23,688 nucleotides of DNA, from IMG/VR virus record IMGVR_UViG_3300006916_000389, positions 1-23,688 of that record; one strand, 5' to 3'. The notes below the pieces were generated by a model. It did no database searches. It saw nothing but the letters and a program-made list of their open reading frames with translations, and was not told the origin of the DNA. Shown one piece after another: positions 13,459 through 21,619 of this stretch. The translations under genes and the position numbers were made by a program. Each line of letters starts with the position of its first letter. Position 1 is the first letter of the stretch. This stretch comes from a virus.

Positions 13459-15466
13459 AAAGGCACTGGCGAGGATTATTGATCAGCACGCTGAGCGTGA
13501 GGAAGCTCGACTCTCGTATCGAAGAACGACCTGGCTGCTCGCTTGGTACTACCTCAATGGTGCTAGGCGTTTCGACGTTTTTGACCCAGAGCAAGGAAGT
13601 ATACATCCCCACTATTTGGATGAAGAGGGGAACATGGAGTTTCAGTCCCAGGAGCTGATCTCCGCGATTGACCGCGTGAGTGCAAGGCTGGCGGCGGCTG
13701 ACTTTATGCCGAGCGTGAAGAGGAAGAACAACAGCCTTACTGCAGTTAAGGACCGTAGTATTGCTCAGATCATTTCCAACTCGTTGGTTTCTACGGACCA
13801 GCTCGAGAAGATCAAGACCCAGTTCTGCCACCTGTTCTCTACCCTGGGTTCCTGTGGAATCACCGGTCATGTGACTGACCACCCAACTATCGGGTTGAGC
13901 TCCGACCTCGAGGTAATTCACCCGAGGGAGCTGTTCCCATTCCCTAGCCTGGGTAACGACTACACCAAACAACAGGGGATCATGAGGCAAAGAACTGTGC
14001 CTCTCTCTTTCCTTAAGGACATCTTTGGCAAGAAGATAAACTCCCACATCAAAGAGATGGAGTACTGGGAAAAGAATGCGGGTGAAAGTCTCGAGGATGC
14101 TGACGACTCTGACTTCTCAGGTGGACTCGAATACGAGCCAGGAAATGCAGTACCCGGACAGCCCAGTAAATCACCAGAAGCTCTTGGCGTAGCTAAGATC
14201 CGAGAGCTCTGGCTCATGGATTCCCAGGACTTGGTATCCCGCTACATCGTGACAAGTGGGGATTACGTTATTCATGACGAAAGCTATGAGGGCCTGGAAG
14301 TCTACTGCCCAATTGGCTTTGCTCGATTCATGGAGAACGGATCCTTCCACGGAGCTGGGATGTTTGATCTGCTGTTCTCTATCTCAAGAGAACTCGAGAG
14401 GATGCTTAAGTCCCTCTTCAACAACATTCGAGAGATCGATAAGTATGGCGTTCTGGTCATGCCCCAGGGTCAGTTCAATGAGCGAGCTATGCTTCGTGAC
14501 GTAGGCAACGGCCTTCGCATGATCCCCTACGAGCCGGACCCAGTATCCGAAGGCTTCCGTCCCTTCACGATTGCACCCCACAACACGGGTGACATTCCCG
14601 GAAAAACCGCAAGCTTTGCGAAGTCGATGATGGACGGGCTTAGTCCTGTGCGAGATCTCATCGAAGAGAAGGGCCGAATCGACTCTGCAGCGGGACTCAA
14701 CTTCCTTGACGAAGAAGTCAACCGTGCAATGACCAACCCTTCTAGGGGTATCGACCAAGCATTCGGTGCTTGCTATCGATCAATGCTATCCAGTGCAAGC
14801 CGGGTAATTATGATGGCCCCCCGTCCTCTTCCGGTCTCAGATCTGACACTGGATATGGCGGGGGTCATCTTTGATCCAGTCGAAGGAACTGTAAGTTTCC
14901 AAGGCATGAACCCCATTCCGAACATCAGCACGCTTAGCTTCAATATCAAGTCTCGTACCCCGAGGTCAGGTACTGCTAGAAAGCAGGAAGCACTTGAGAT
15001 GATGAAGGCAGGACTCATGGACCCAGACGGTCTTAAGATCCTTGCCCTGAAAGAAAACCTGGATTTCGCTGTGTACCTCGATGAGGAAAAAGCAGCGTAC
15101 GAAAGTATTGTCCGTAACTGTCTTATCTTGTTTGGTGACGGTGAAAACTCCGGAGAGGTAGTAGTCACTCCACATACGGCTATGCCCGAAATGCAGCTGA
15201 GGATCCTTGGCTCATTCATGGCTAGCCCTTCAATGGCTATGGCTTCACCGTTAGTGCAAGATGAGTTCATGAAGTATCGTCAGTTCCTATTCGATTCCAT
15301 GGGTATGACACTGCCGGAAGCAGTACCTAATCCCGATGATATGGCTATGCTTATGCAAGCTGAAAGAGCCATGCAGGAACAGAAGATGAGACTGGCACAA
15401 CAAATGCAACAGGAAGGTGGTCCGGGTGGACCTCCTATGCCATTTCCTAACCAAGGAGTAGCTTGA
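13424..15466 (+). CDS. Portal protein (head-tail connector)
   Basis: The dodecameric ring through which DNA enters the head and to which the tail docks. The 680-aa product sits between terL and the scaffold/capsid genes, as portals do. It starts with a helical clip/stem-like region (ALARIIDQHAEREEARLSYR), then shows LELISAIDRVSARLAAADFMP-like wing features, in this protein QELISAIDRVSARLAAADF. The loop-rich core contains DLEVIHPRELFPFPS, and the Met/Gln-rich C-terminus has AERAMQEQKMRLAQQMQQE and a Gly-Pro tail. GAGG precedes ATG 13424. The family call comes from position, length and these features rather than a diagnostic motif. Confidence 0.85.
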   Translation: MPIDQIKLTKNKKALARIIDQHAEREEARLSYRRTTWLLAWYYLNGARRFDVFDPEQGSIHPHYLDEEGNMEFQSQELISAIDRVSARLAAADFMPSVKRKNNSLTAVKDRSIAQIISNSLVSTDQLEKIKTQFCHLFSTLGSCGITGHVTDHPTIGLSSDLEVIHPRELFPFPSLGNDYTKQQGIMRQRTVPLSFLKDIFGKKINSHIKEMEYWEKNAGESLEDADDSDFSGGLEYEPGNAVPGQPSKSPEALGVAKIRELWLMDSQDLVSRYIVTSGDYVIHDESYEGLEVYCPIGFARFMENGSFHGAGMFDLLFSISRELERMLKSLFNNIREIDKYGVLVMPQGQFNERAMLRDVGNGLRMIPYEPDPVSEGFRPFTIAPHNTGDIPGKTASFAKSMMDGLSPVRDLIEEKGRIDSAAGLNFLDEEVNRAMTNPSRGIDQAFGACYRSMLSSASRVIMMAPRPLPVSDLTLDMAGVIFDPVEGTVSFQGMNPIPNISTLSFNIKSRTPRSGTARKQEALEMMKAGLMDPDGLKILALKENLDFAVYLDEEKAAYESIVRNCLILFGDGENSGEVVVTPHTAMPEMQLRILGSFMASPSMAMASPLVQDEFMKYRQFLFDSMGMTLPEAVPNPDDMAMLMQAERAMQEQKMRLAQQMQQEGGPGGPPMPFPNQGVA

Positions 15467-16377
15467 TGTCCGAAGAAACAACGAACGTAAATGCCCCGGA
15501 AGTACCAACGCCACAGGTTCAGGAACAAACTCCTGCCCCTCCGGCAGAGATCAACCTGGACTCAAAGATTACGTTTGAGGGTAAAGAGGTTTCAGTCAAT
15601 GATCTGATTCAGCAGAGCAGAGAAGTAGAGAACCTTCGTGAGTACAGGGAGAACGCAACTACCCTGATGCAGGGTGAAAACGTACCCGAAGAGAAGAGAG
15701 AAAAGGCAATGCGGTATCTCCTCTCCCAGGAGGGGTACGCATCAAACCAGATCGAAGACTACATCAATGCAGCGAGACAGCAGACCATGACCCCAGAAAA
15801 TACAACTCCAGACAACGCACCTGAAATGCCCCAGCAAAATCAAATTAATGAGCAGGAGCAAAGGCGCATTTCTGAGATGGAACAGCGCCAGAACAAACTT
15901 GGCGTTGAGATGATGCGTCGTGACCTGGACTCAGCTGTAGAGCGAACGATGTCAGATAACCCACGTATTCAGTCTCTTATTGCTAAGAGCAAGGAGTTAG
16001 TGGGGGATGCAGACATTGAGGATAGGATCAACAACATTCGCGATGAGGTTCGTCGTTCCACCATGGATAGCATGAGGAATAGAAAATCTCGCGGAGAAAC
16101 ATTTGACAATTCCTGGTTCAATCAGGAAACTGATAAAGCCGCTGATGCGGTATTCGAAAGAATTCGGTCGGTAATCGGTGACCCGGACAAAATCCAGAGG
16201 GCACCGGAAACAGCATCGGACGCAGATAGTTTTGTAAATAAGCCCCCAGTGGCTGAGCCCACCTTCGAGAAGGGTGACAACATGGGTACCGCGACTACCA
16301 AGTCTCACGACTGGACCGTGGATGCCCTAGCCCGTCTCGCAGATGAAACCAGTCAGGGCGGGGAATCTCGTCTTTAA
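15466..16377 (+). CDS. Scaffold-like protein, 303 aa
   Basis: Probably the internal scaffold that shapes the prohead before DNA packaging. The sequence is rich in Gln, Glu, Asn and Pro, with an acidic Pro-rich N-terminus (PEVPTPQVQEQTPAPPAEIN), a conserved-looking strand KITFEGKEVSVNDLIQQ at ~34-50, and a long coiled-coil-like centre (EQEQRRISEMEQRQNKLG). A short basic/polar C-terminus ends WTVDALARLADE, the kind of terminal helix scaffolds use to bind capsid protein. AAGGAG precedes ATG 15466, which overlaps the portal stop by one base (TGATG). It lies directly before the capsid gene. Confidence 0.8.
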   Translation: MSEETTNVNAPEVPTPQVQEQTPAPPAEINLDSKITFEGKEVSVNDLIQQSREVENLREYRENATTLMQGENVPEEKREKAMRYLLSQEGYASNQIEDYINAARQQTMTPENTTPDNAPEMPQQNQINEQEQRRISEMEQRQNKLGVEMMRRDLDSAVERTMSDNPRIQSLIAKSKELVGDADIEDRINNIRDEVRRSTMDSMRNRKSRGETFDNSWFNQETDKAADAVFERIRSVIGDPDKIQRAPETASDADSFVNKPPVAEPTFEKGDNMGTATTKSHDWTVDALARLADETSQGGESRL

Positions 16378-16396
16378 TCTTTAGAGGAAATCCATT

Positions 16397-18028
16397 ATGT
16401 CCGCTACAACCGGATCCCTCTTCGACCACCATTCAACTCGAATCGAAGAAGTCATCAATAAGAATATTGAAGTCTTTCTTCCTTCCCTTGACCCCGTTTG
16501 GCGCGACACTGTCGTGACCTCCCAGGGCGTGGGACCCGCCGATGCTATCGGTCGGGACATGAAGATCCTCAAGGTCTACATGGGTTCGATGGCAGGTGTG
16601 CTCGAACAGGGCAACCCCCGTGGAGACGTTGGTCTTTACGGCGACGACACTGATACCCTTGGTTCGAAGATGTATCTTCAGAACCTTAATCAGACGTGGC
16701 CGGACCCGCTCAACGGTCCTAACGCATCCCCTTATCGTCTTGGTATCCCCATGCGTTCCATGATGTCCAACATCATGTTCACGCTCGGAGAACTCCAGGC
16801 CGAAGCGGTTCCTGCGTTTATCGGTGATGTAATTGCCCCGAAGCTGGAAGGCTTCGCCAAGAACATCTCTCACACTCTTTGTAACTACTGGTACGTCAAC
16901 CAGAACGATCAGTACAAGCTCGGTACTATTGCTTCTATCGTCGACGGCGATGCTTTTGATGCAATTGATAATGCGTCAACAAGTGCACGTCTCACGATTG
17001 ATGAGGGCACGTATGATCGTTTCTATGTCGGACAGTCCGTTGACATCGTTAAGAGCGATGGGGACTTCCGTAAGAATGATTCTGGTGCAGATGGTTCACA
17101 AACTACTGCAACCAGGATTAGGCTTTTCGTCCGTTCTATTGACGAACTGAAGGGTTACGTAACTCTCCAGGCTGCTACTGATGCGACCCATACTAACGGA
17201 ACCGCATTTGTTGCTTCTGGTGGTGATACTGCTCACGATACTTCGGTAGGCGATTACATTGTCTACGCTAACCAGGCTGATGTTACGGTTGCTGCGGGTG
17301 CTAATATGGCACCTACTGGCATTGCCGGTATCAACAGCTGGCTGAAGTCGGGTGACGTTTCCGCAGACAACACCAAGTTCCTTCTTGGTGCTGAACGTGA
17401 CACGTCGAACCAGATCGACCTCAGTGTCCATCCTGAGTTCAAGTCCTTCACGAAGAGTAGCGTTGGAACGCTGACTGAGCATAAGCTCCGCCAGTACCTC
17501 CGTCGCTTCCACTCCGCGAAGAACAAGTATGGTCAGTACATCGATTGCCTTGTTGCATCCGATGGTGTCTGGCTCGCTTATGAAGCTACCAAGATCGGCC
17601 GGGAAATCCTGGACCGCACTGGTCGCCTCAGTAGCATGTCCAGTGAAGGCTCGAACGAAGGGTTCTCCTTTGCGTTCGATGGTCGTACCTACCAGGGTTA
17701 CACCTCCACTTATGTCGAAGACGGCTCCGTCTACGGTATTCGTAAGGGTGGCAACAACTGGAAGCGTTACGTACCGCCCACGCCTTCGGGATACTCGACC
17801 TTCGGCCAGGCCGATTCGTTTGTCCCGTTCAACTTCATTGCTGGAGCCCTTACGGGAACCGGCACCAACAAGCTGCCTATCTACGATAGCTCTGCTACGG
17901 GTAACCGAAGCATGGTTACCGAAGGCGTCCAGATGCCTGGGCTCCTCCGTATGCAGCTTGTCCCTGACCAGCCTGCTGGTATGAAGCTGACTGGTGTCAC
18001 TACTGACACTGTCTACAGCGAATATTGA
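16397..18028 (+). CDS. Major capsid protein
   Basis: The main shell subunit, presumably with an HK97-type fold. The 543-aa product follows the scaffold gene after 19 bases, with AGAGGAAA before ATG 16397. A terminator follows, as is usual for this highly expressed gene. Visible features: an N-terminal arm, a segment WRDTVVTSQGVGPADAIGRD with KILKVYMGSM (~36-65), a Gly/Asp/Thr-rich insertion around residues 175-300 with beta-type composition that may be a surface domain, and a C-terminal core FHSAKNKYGQYIDCLVASDG and PGLLRMQLVPDQPAGM. The codon choice is cleaner and more C-ending than its neighbours, consistent with strong expression. Confidence 0.85.
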   Translation: MSATTGSLFDHHSTRIEEVINKNIEVFLPSLDPVWRDTVVTSQGVGPADAIGRDMKILKVYMGSMAGVLEQGNPRGDVGLYGDDTDTLGSKMYLQNLNQTWPDPLNGPNASPYRLGIPMRSMMSNIMFTLGELQAEAVPAFIGDVIAPKLEGFAKNISHTLCNYWYVNQNDQYKLGTIASIVDGDAFDAIDNASTSARLTIDEGTYDRFYVGQSVDIVKSDGDFRKNDSGADGSQTTATRIRLFVRSIDELKGYVTLQAATDATHTNGTAFVASGGDTAHDTSVGDYIVYANQADVTVAAGANMAPTGIAGINSWLKSGDVSADNTKFLLGAERDTSNQIDLSVHPEFKSFTKSSVGTLTEHKLRQYLRRFHSAKNKYGQYIDCLVASDGVWLAYEATKIGREILDRTGRLSSMSSEGSNEGFSFAFDGRTYQGYTSTYVEDGSVYGIRKGGNNWKRYVPPTPSGYSTFGQADSFVPFNFIAGALTGTGTNKLPIYDSSATGNRSMVTEGVQMPGLLRMQLVPDQPAGMKLTGVTTDTVYSEY

Positions 18029-18069
18029 TCGCTGTAGAGGAAATTTGGAAGAACCTCCTTCCTGCTGGA

Positions 18070-18108
18070 GAGGGGACCCTCAGCCTCCGGGGGTCCCCTC
18101 TTCTATTT
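18070..18108 (+). terminator. Strong intrinsic terminator after capsid gene
   Basis: A perfect 10-bp stem GAGGGGACCC (18070-18079) / GGGTCCCCTC (18091-18100) with an 11-base loop, followed by TTCTATTT. It lies 42 bases after the capsid stop codon. It would cap the packaging-to-capsid transcript and reduce expression of the downstream genes relative to capsid. Confidence 0.85.
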
Positions 18109-18122
18109 CCCCACTTGTAAGG

Positions 18123-18128
18123 TAGAAT
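18123..18128 (+). promoter_or_regulatory. Possible -10 box of a leaderless promoter
   Basis: TAGAAT lies 6 bases before ATG 18135, immediately after the capsid terminator. A TANNNT box at this distance would yield a transcript that begins near the start codon. No good -35 box is seen, and AAGG at 18119-18122 could instead serve as a ribosome site for read-through mRNA. Confidence 0.2.
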
Positions 18129-18134
18129 GATTTC

Positions 18135-18308
18135 ATGGCGAAACGAAAGAAGAAAGCTAGCGATGCTTGCGCAAAGAAGGTTAAGTCCCGATACAAGGTC
18201 TGGCCTTCTGCTTACGCTTCTGGAGCTGTGGTCAAATGCCGAAAGGTAGGGGCTGCTAACTGGGGAAACAGCAAAAAGAAGAAGAAGAAAACGAAGAGGA
18301 AGAAGTAA
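18135..18308 (+). CDS. Tiny basic protein 1 of three (57 aa)
   Basis: Too short for most gene finders but well supported. It starts after the capsid terminator and its stop overlaps the next start as TAATG. The sequence has a Lys-rich start (MAKRKKKASDACAKKVKSRY), a core YKVWPSAYASGAVVKCRKVG, then AANWG and a pure Lys/Arg tail. I recognise the KVWPSAYASG-x-x-x-KC core from small proteins of aquatic phages and large algal viruses, but no function is known. The net charge is very high, with two Cys, so it should bind nucleic acid; packaging with the genome or modifying host chromatin-like DNA are possibilities. Confidence 0.8.
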   Translation: MAKRKKKASDACAKKVKSRYKVWPSAYASGAVVKCRKVGAANWGNSKKKKKKTKRKK

Positions 18309-18544
18309 TGGCTGGACTGCAAGACTGGTTCCAAAAGAACAGCGGAACAGGCTGGGTCGATTGCAAGACCGGTAAACCCTGTGGTCGCAAGTCCGCAAAA
18401 AAGGGTAAGTCAAAACGACCGTACCCTGCTTGCAGGCCAACCAAGTCTCAGTGCACATCAGCTAAAAATAAGAAGAGCGGGCCAGCGAGGGTTAACTGGA
18501 AAAAGAAAAAGAAGAAGGTAACCCGGAAGAAAAGGAAGAAGTAA
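18308..18544 (+). CDS. Tiny basic protein 2 of three (78 aa)
   Basis: ATG 18308 overlaps the preceding TAA by one base. The N-terminus LQDWFQKNSGTGWVDCKTGK is followed by PCGRKSAKKG, then KRPYPACRPTKSQC and a Lys/Arg tail. The W-V-D-C...P-C-G-R...Y-P-A-C-R-P-T...C arrangement gives four regularly spaced Cys, suggesting a small zinc-binding or disulfide knot between basic flanks. I associate this with a Pfam family of unknown function found in viruses (DUF5872 or a relative, from memory). Co-transcription and translational coupling with its two neighbours suggest a joint role, probably DNA binding in the virion or infected cell. Confidence 0.85.
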   Translation: MAGLQDWFQKNSGTGWVDCKTGKPCGRKSAKKGKSKRPYPACRPTKSQCTSAKNKKSGPARVNWKKKKKKVTRKKRKK

Positions 18545-18843
18545 TGGCCCGCAAAAAACAAAAACCAATCCGAAGAACTACTCGAGGCAGTGGAGCAAAC
18601 TACCGGCCCACAAAGAGTGGTGCAGGTATGACTGCTAAAGGGGTTAGGGCTCACCGAAAAGCAAACCCTGGAAGCAAACTAAAGACTGCAGTGACTGGCA
18701 AAGTCAAGAAGGGCAGCAAGGCTGCGAAGCGACGTAAGTCTTACTGTGCTAGATCAGCCGGACAAAAGTCCAGAAGCTCTGCAGCAACAAGAAACGATCC
18801 TAACTCACGAATCAACCAAGCAAGAAGAAGGTGGAAGTGCTAA
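18544..18843 (+). CDS. Tiny basic protein 3 of three (99 aa)
   Basis: ATG 18544 overlaps the preceding TAA. After a basic leader (MARKKQKPIRRTTRGSG) comes the block GMTAKGVRAHRKANPGSKLK, then TAVTGKVKKGSKAAKRRKSY, followed by CARSAGQK and a C-terminal RRRWKC. The MTAKGVxAxRxxNPGSKLxTAVT ... RRKS-x-C-ARS signature is one I recall from many aquatic phage and phycodnavirus proteins (DUF6321-type, from memory), always small and basic. The function is unknown. It is presumably nucleic-acid-binding given more than a quarter Lys/Arg. The stop overlaps the next gene's start as TAATG, extending the coupled chain. Confidence 0.85.
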   Translation: MARKKQKPIRRTTRGSGANYRPTKSGAGMTAKGVRAHRKANPGSKLKTAVTGKVKKGSKAAKRRKSYCARSAGQKSRSSAATRNDPNSRINQARRRWKC

Positions 18844-19400
18844 TGGAAATCGAGATGATTTACGATCCCGTGGAGGTCGCAGTAGGCACCGGTCTCGCTA
18901 TGGACGAACGGCATCAGGTCCTTCCTGAAAGCCAGTACCTCCGAGCAGTCAAAAGAGTAACGGGCAGGGATGACCTGTTTGTTTACCGCCACACTGAAAC
19001 ATGTAACTTTGTTCTGGCCCAGTGGGTATACACTGAGGAAGAGCACGGGTTCAGGGTCTGCATTGAACTAGAGACAATGCCCAAGGCTCCTGACCGGGGT
19101 GGCTGGATTGACCTTGAATACATCAAGATGCGTTGCGGCAAAGAGTCGGCAGCCAACAACATGAGAGCCATGAAGAACAGGATGCGTAACGCAAAGGCTG
19201 CTAAGGAACAAGCTAGACTCGACGCACTAGAGCAGCGAACCGACGCAGCTAAGTACCAAAGAAAACAAGGCAATGACGTTATTGCCGCAAGCATCGAGAG
19301 TGGTCCATATGTAGGAGACTCTCAAGCTAGCGAAGGTATGGAAGAGCTCAAGGATATGCTCGCCCATTCTGCTTCTGGCAAGATCATTACTTCGGGGTAA
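18843..19400 (+). CDS. Hypothetical protein, 185 aa
   Basis: Not recognised. ATG 18843 overlaps the preceding stop as TAATG; a start four codons upstream would lie inside the previous gene. The N-terminal ~100 residues are a soluble mixed domain (IYDPVEVAVGTGLAMDERHQ, later FRVCIELETMPKAPDRGGWI). Residues ~100-140 are a strongly charged helix, AMKNRMRNAKAAKEQARLDA, likely coiled coil. The C-terminus is flexible and Ser/Gly-rich. Despite being linked to the three basic proteins it is not itself Lys-dominated. It lies three bases upstream of the tail adaptor gene, so a connector or tail-assembly role is possible. Confidence 0.75.
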   Translation: MEIEMIYDPVEVAVGTGLAMDERHQVLPESQYLRAVKRVTGRDDLFVYRHTETCNFVLAQWVYTEEEHGFRVCIELETMPKAPDRGGWIDLEYIKMRCGKESAANNMRAMKNRMRNAKAAKEQARLDALEQRTDAAKYQRKQGNDVIAASIESGPYVGDSQASEGMEELKDMLAHSASGKIITSG

Positions 19401-19403
19401 GAC

Positions 19404-20297
19404 ATGCACTCTACTGGATCATTTCTACTGACGGTTATCGAGAGGGTTCGTGCTTACTTGGACGAAGCTATTGTCGATGCCAAGTTTACAAACGACTATT
19501 TGGTACGCCACGTTATTTGTCCCGAGATGGTCAATGTTCTTTCCCGTCTCTCCAACAACGCTGACAACTGCATTCGTGTACGACACGAGATCGCACTTGT
19601 CGATGGGCAGGAGGACTACATACTTCCTCCCAACATCGGAGAGGTCTATAGGTTTGCGGTCCTGGATGCAGAGAAGAGGATCACAAAAGAGTTTGTACCT
19701 CGTAACGAGTTCTCTCCCCGAGGACCAGGGTGGCAGATTCAAGGCAACATGCTTTCATTCCGACCGCTGCCTGCTACGGGTGAGTCGGTAGACCTGCACT
19801 ACATTCCCAACGGAGACTTCCATCCCCACTATGATGCGGACGGTGGAAACCTTTCTACGTCAACAACATTCGTGTTCGACAATGCGCCTACTCTAGGTGA
19901 TATTGATCGTCGTGAGAATGCTTACGCTGGTGCGATCCTCAGAGTCTGGGACTCTAGCACCAATGTAATTGAAGAGAGAGTTATTAGTTCTTATGTTGCG
20001 GACACTCGTACTGCTACGGTTCGAAGACCCTTTACACATTCCACGGGTGGAACTAAGAAGTACGAAGTAGCCCCTGTCGGCATGAACTCGCTTATGCAGG
20101 CAATTGCCTGTGGTGCTGCCATCAACCTGGGTACCTCCAGGAACATTACACAGAAACAGATGCAGTTCATCTTGCTTCAATACAAGATGGCAATGAAGAC
20201 TGTCGGGGATAACCTGAGCTTCATGCAGGCCCGAAAGCCCAAGTCCTATGAGAAGGACACGGTTGATAACAGAAGCATGTACCTCTTTGGTGACTGA
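19404..20297 (+). CDS. Tail tube A-like head-tail adaptor
   Basis: A 297-aa protein. It begins with a helical bundle (VIERVRAYLDEAIVDAKFTN then VICPEMVNVLSRL) and continues into a beta domain opening with IALVDGQEDYILPPNIGEVY. This is the pattern of podovirus gatekeeper proteins such as T7 gp11 and P22 gp4-type adaptors, where 'i-x-l-v-x-G-x-x-x-Y-x-L-P' marks the first strands. A long beta insertion follows and it ends with a basic helical tail. It would bind under the portal and join it to the tail nozzle. It is longer than T7 gp11. Its stop overlaps the next start as TGATG. Confidence 0.65.
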   Translation: MHSTGSFLLTVIERVRAYLDEAIVDAKFTNDYLVRHVICPEMVNVLSRLSNNADNCIRVRHEIALVDGQEDYILPPNIGEVYRFAVLDAEKRITKEFVPRNEFSPRGPGWQIQGNMLSFRPLPATGESVDLHYIPNGDFHPHYDADGGNLSTSTTFVFDNAPTLGDIDRRENAYAGAILRVWDSSTNVIEERVISSYVADTRTATVRRPFTHSTGGTKKYEVAPVGMNSLMQAIACGAAINLGTSRNITQKQMQFILLQYKMAMKTVGDNLSFMQARKPKSYEKDTVDNRSMYLFGD

Positions 20298-21607
20298 TGC
20301 CTCAGTACTACGGAAAGCCCCCGTCAATTGATCTACTCTCTCAAGCGAGTGAGGTCAGAGCTGCATTCGATACGAACAAGCTGGGTGAAACACCCGCTGA
20401 CGTAGAGAGTTTTGCATGGGGATTCCTTCAGTCTAACTTTGAACCTGCAATGGACGAGCTCGTTCTTGCCGGCTTGCCGGGTTACAACAGCTTTGCTAAA
20501 AACCCGAACATAGGCAGGAGCGGTCACCCGCAAGCGGTAGACGGTTCAACAGGAACGCAAGGGCCTCCGGGTCCATCGGGTTCCGACATGAGCTGCCAAG
20601 ATGTATGCAACTGCAACTGCAGCGACCCAGGTCCTCCGGATAACAAGGGTGCTTGTTGTCTGCCTTCCGGGCACAGTGCGGGAGATTGCATATACACAAC
20701 CCCTGCTAACTGCGCTACTCAAGGTGGAACCTACATGGGACACGGGGTGTCTTGCGGATCTGCACAGTGCGGTGGGGTAGAGCCCTCCGATGAATGGACC
20801 AGCGGTAACGATGAGAGCAGTGAGTGCAACTCCCCCGGATGTCCGACTGACTCCAAGACAACAGACGAGTCAACGACCAATACCTCTTCTTCTTCTCACG
20901 AGTGGTCACCCTCAACCTCTGGGTTTGGCGATCCCGGTATAGGTAGTGGTTACCCCAACGTAGAGTTCTCCGAAGATAGGCCAGGACCTAAACCTCCAGG
21001 CCCCGGTGGAAACGTAGGCGTATGGTTCTCTGAGAGTGCAGCTGAAGATGGGGGATGTATCTCCGAGACTAGTGGGGGATACATTGAGATACCTCCGTAT
21101 GAGCAGCCACATACGCACCACTTCTTTCAAGACAATAAAGAGATGTGCTGTGGTGATCCTTGCAAGGAAAGATGCACAGACCCCAATTGCTGGACTAGGC
21201 TGCCGAACTGCATCCCTGTCCCATCTAGGACAATTGTTGTTTGTCCCTGCGGTCCTAACGTGGAGTACAACGGAAGCGACCCAGACCAAACGCCTTGGCA
21301 ACAAGAGAGTGTTCCGGGAGGAACGAAGTGGAAATTCAATGTTCCCTCTAACTGCTGCTGCGGTCAAAACGAAATACCTGACACAGATGACGATGGCGTC
21401 TACTCCGGAAGCCCTGCCGAGATAACACCCGGTGCGGGAGGAGAAGTTTGTATACGAGTCATTTGGGAAATGTACTGCAGTGGCGGGGATAACACACCTC
21501 CTAAGCCTGGGGTATGTTCCATCTGTCAAGATTGTGATGAGTGGTGGTCTGAAGTTCACTACTCAATCCCCACTGAGCATTGCAAGGATTGCTGTAAAGA
21601 CTTTTAA
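20297..21607 (+). CDS. Cys-rich virion protein with collagen-like patch (436 aa)
   Basis: A remarkable protein of unknown function. Residues 1-70 are helical and Cys-free. GTQGPPGPSG at 86-95 is a short collagen-like Gly-x-y run, and from residue 100 onward there are 32 cysteines by my count, many as CC, CNC, CPC or CCC. Residues 118-158 follow the plan GACCLPSG...DC...NC...GG-T-Y-x-G-x-G-x-x-C...C, a repeat type I associate with planctomycete secreted proteins and marine viral tail genes. Other segments are Ser/Thr/Pro- and Gly-rich, with an acidic DTDDDG. It is probably an exposed virion or tail protein stabilised by disulfides or metal. ATG 20297 overlaps the upstream stop. Confidence 0.85.
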   Translation: MPQYYGKPPSIDLLSQASEVRAAFDTNKLGETPADVESFAWGFLQSNFEPAMDELVLAGLPGYNSFAKNPNIGRSGHPQAVDGSTGTQGPPGPSGSDMSCQDVCNCNCSDPGPPDNKGACCLPSGHSAGDCIYTTPANCATQGGTYMGHGVSCGSAQCGGVEPSDEWTSGNDESSECNSPGCPTDSKTTDESTTNTSSSSHEWSPSTSGFGDPGIGSGYPNVEFSEDRPGPKPPGPGGNVGVWFSESAAEDGGCISETSGGYIEIPPYEQPHTHHFFQDNKEMCCGDPCKERCTDPNCWTRLPNCIPVPSRTIVVCPCGPNVEYNGSDPDQTPWQQESVPGGTKWKFNVPSNCCCGQNEIPDTDDDGVYSGSPAEITPGAGGEVCIRVIWEMYCSGGDNTPPKPGVCSICQDCDEWWSEVHYSIPTEHCKDCCKDF

Positions 21608-21619
21608 GTTGAGCTATGT

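Noticed and set aside
13445-14047. 200-codon leftward open frame in the portal gene
   Set aside because: Antisense to a well-supported portal gene, with no ribosome site or recognisable protein features.
20912-21559. 215-codon leftward open frame opposite the Cys-rich gene
   Set aside because: Antisense shadow; the rightward gene fits the operon by start/stop overlap and has a meaningful motif structure.
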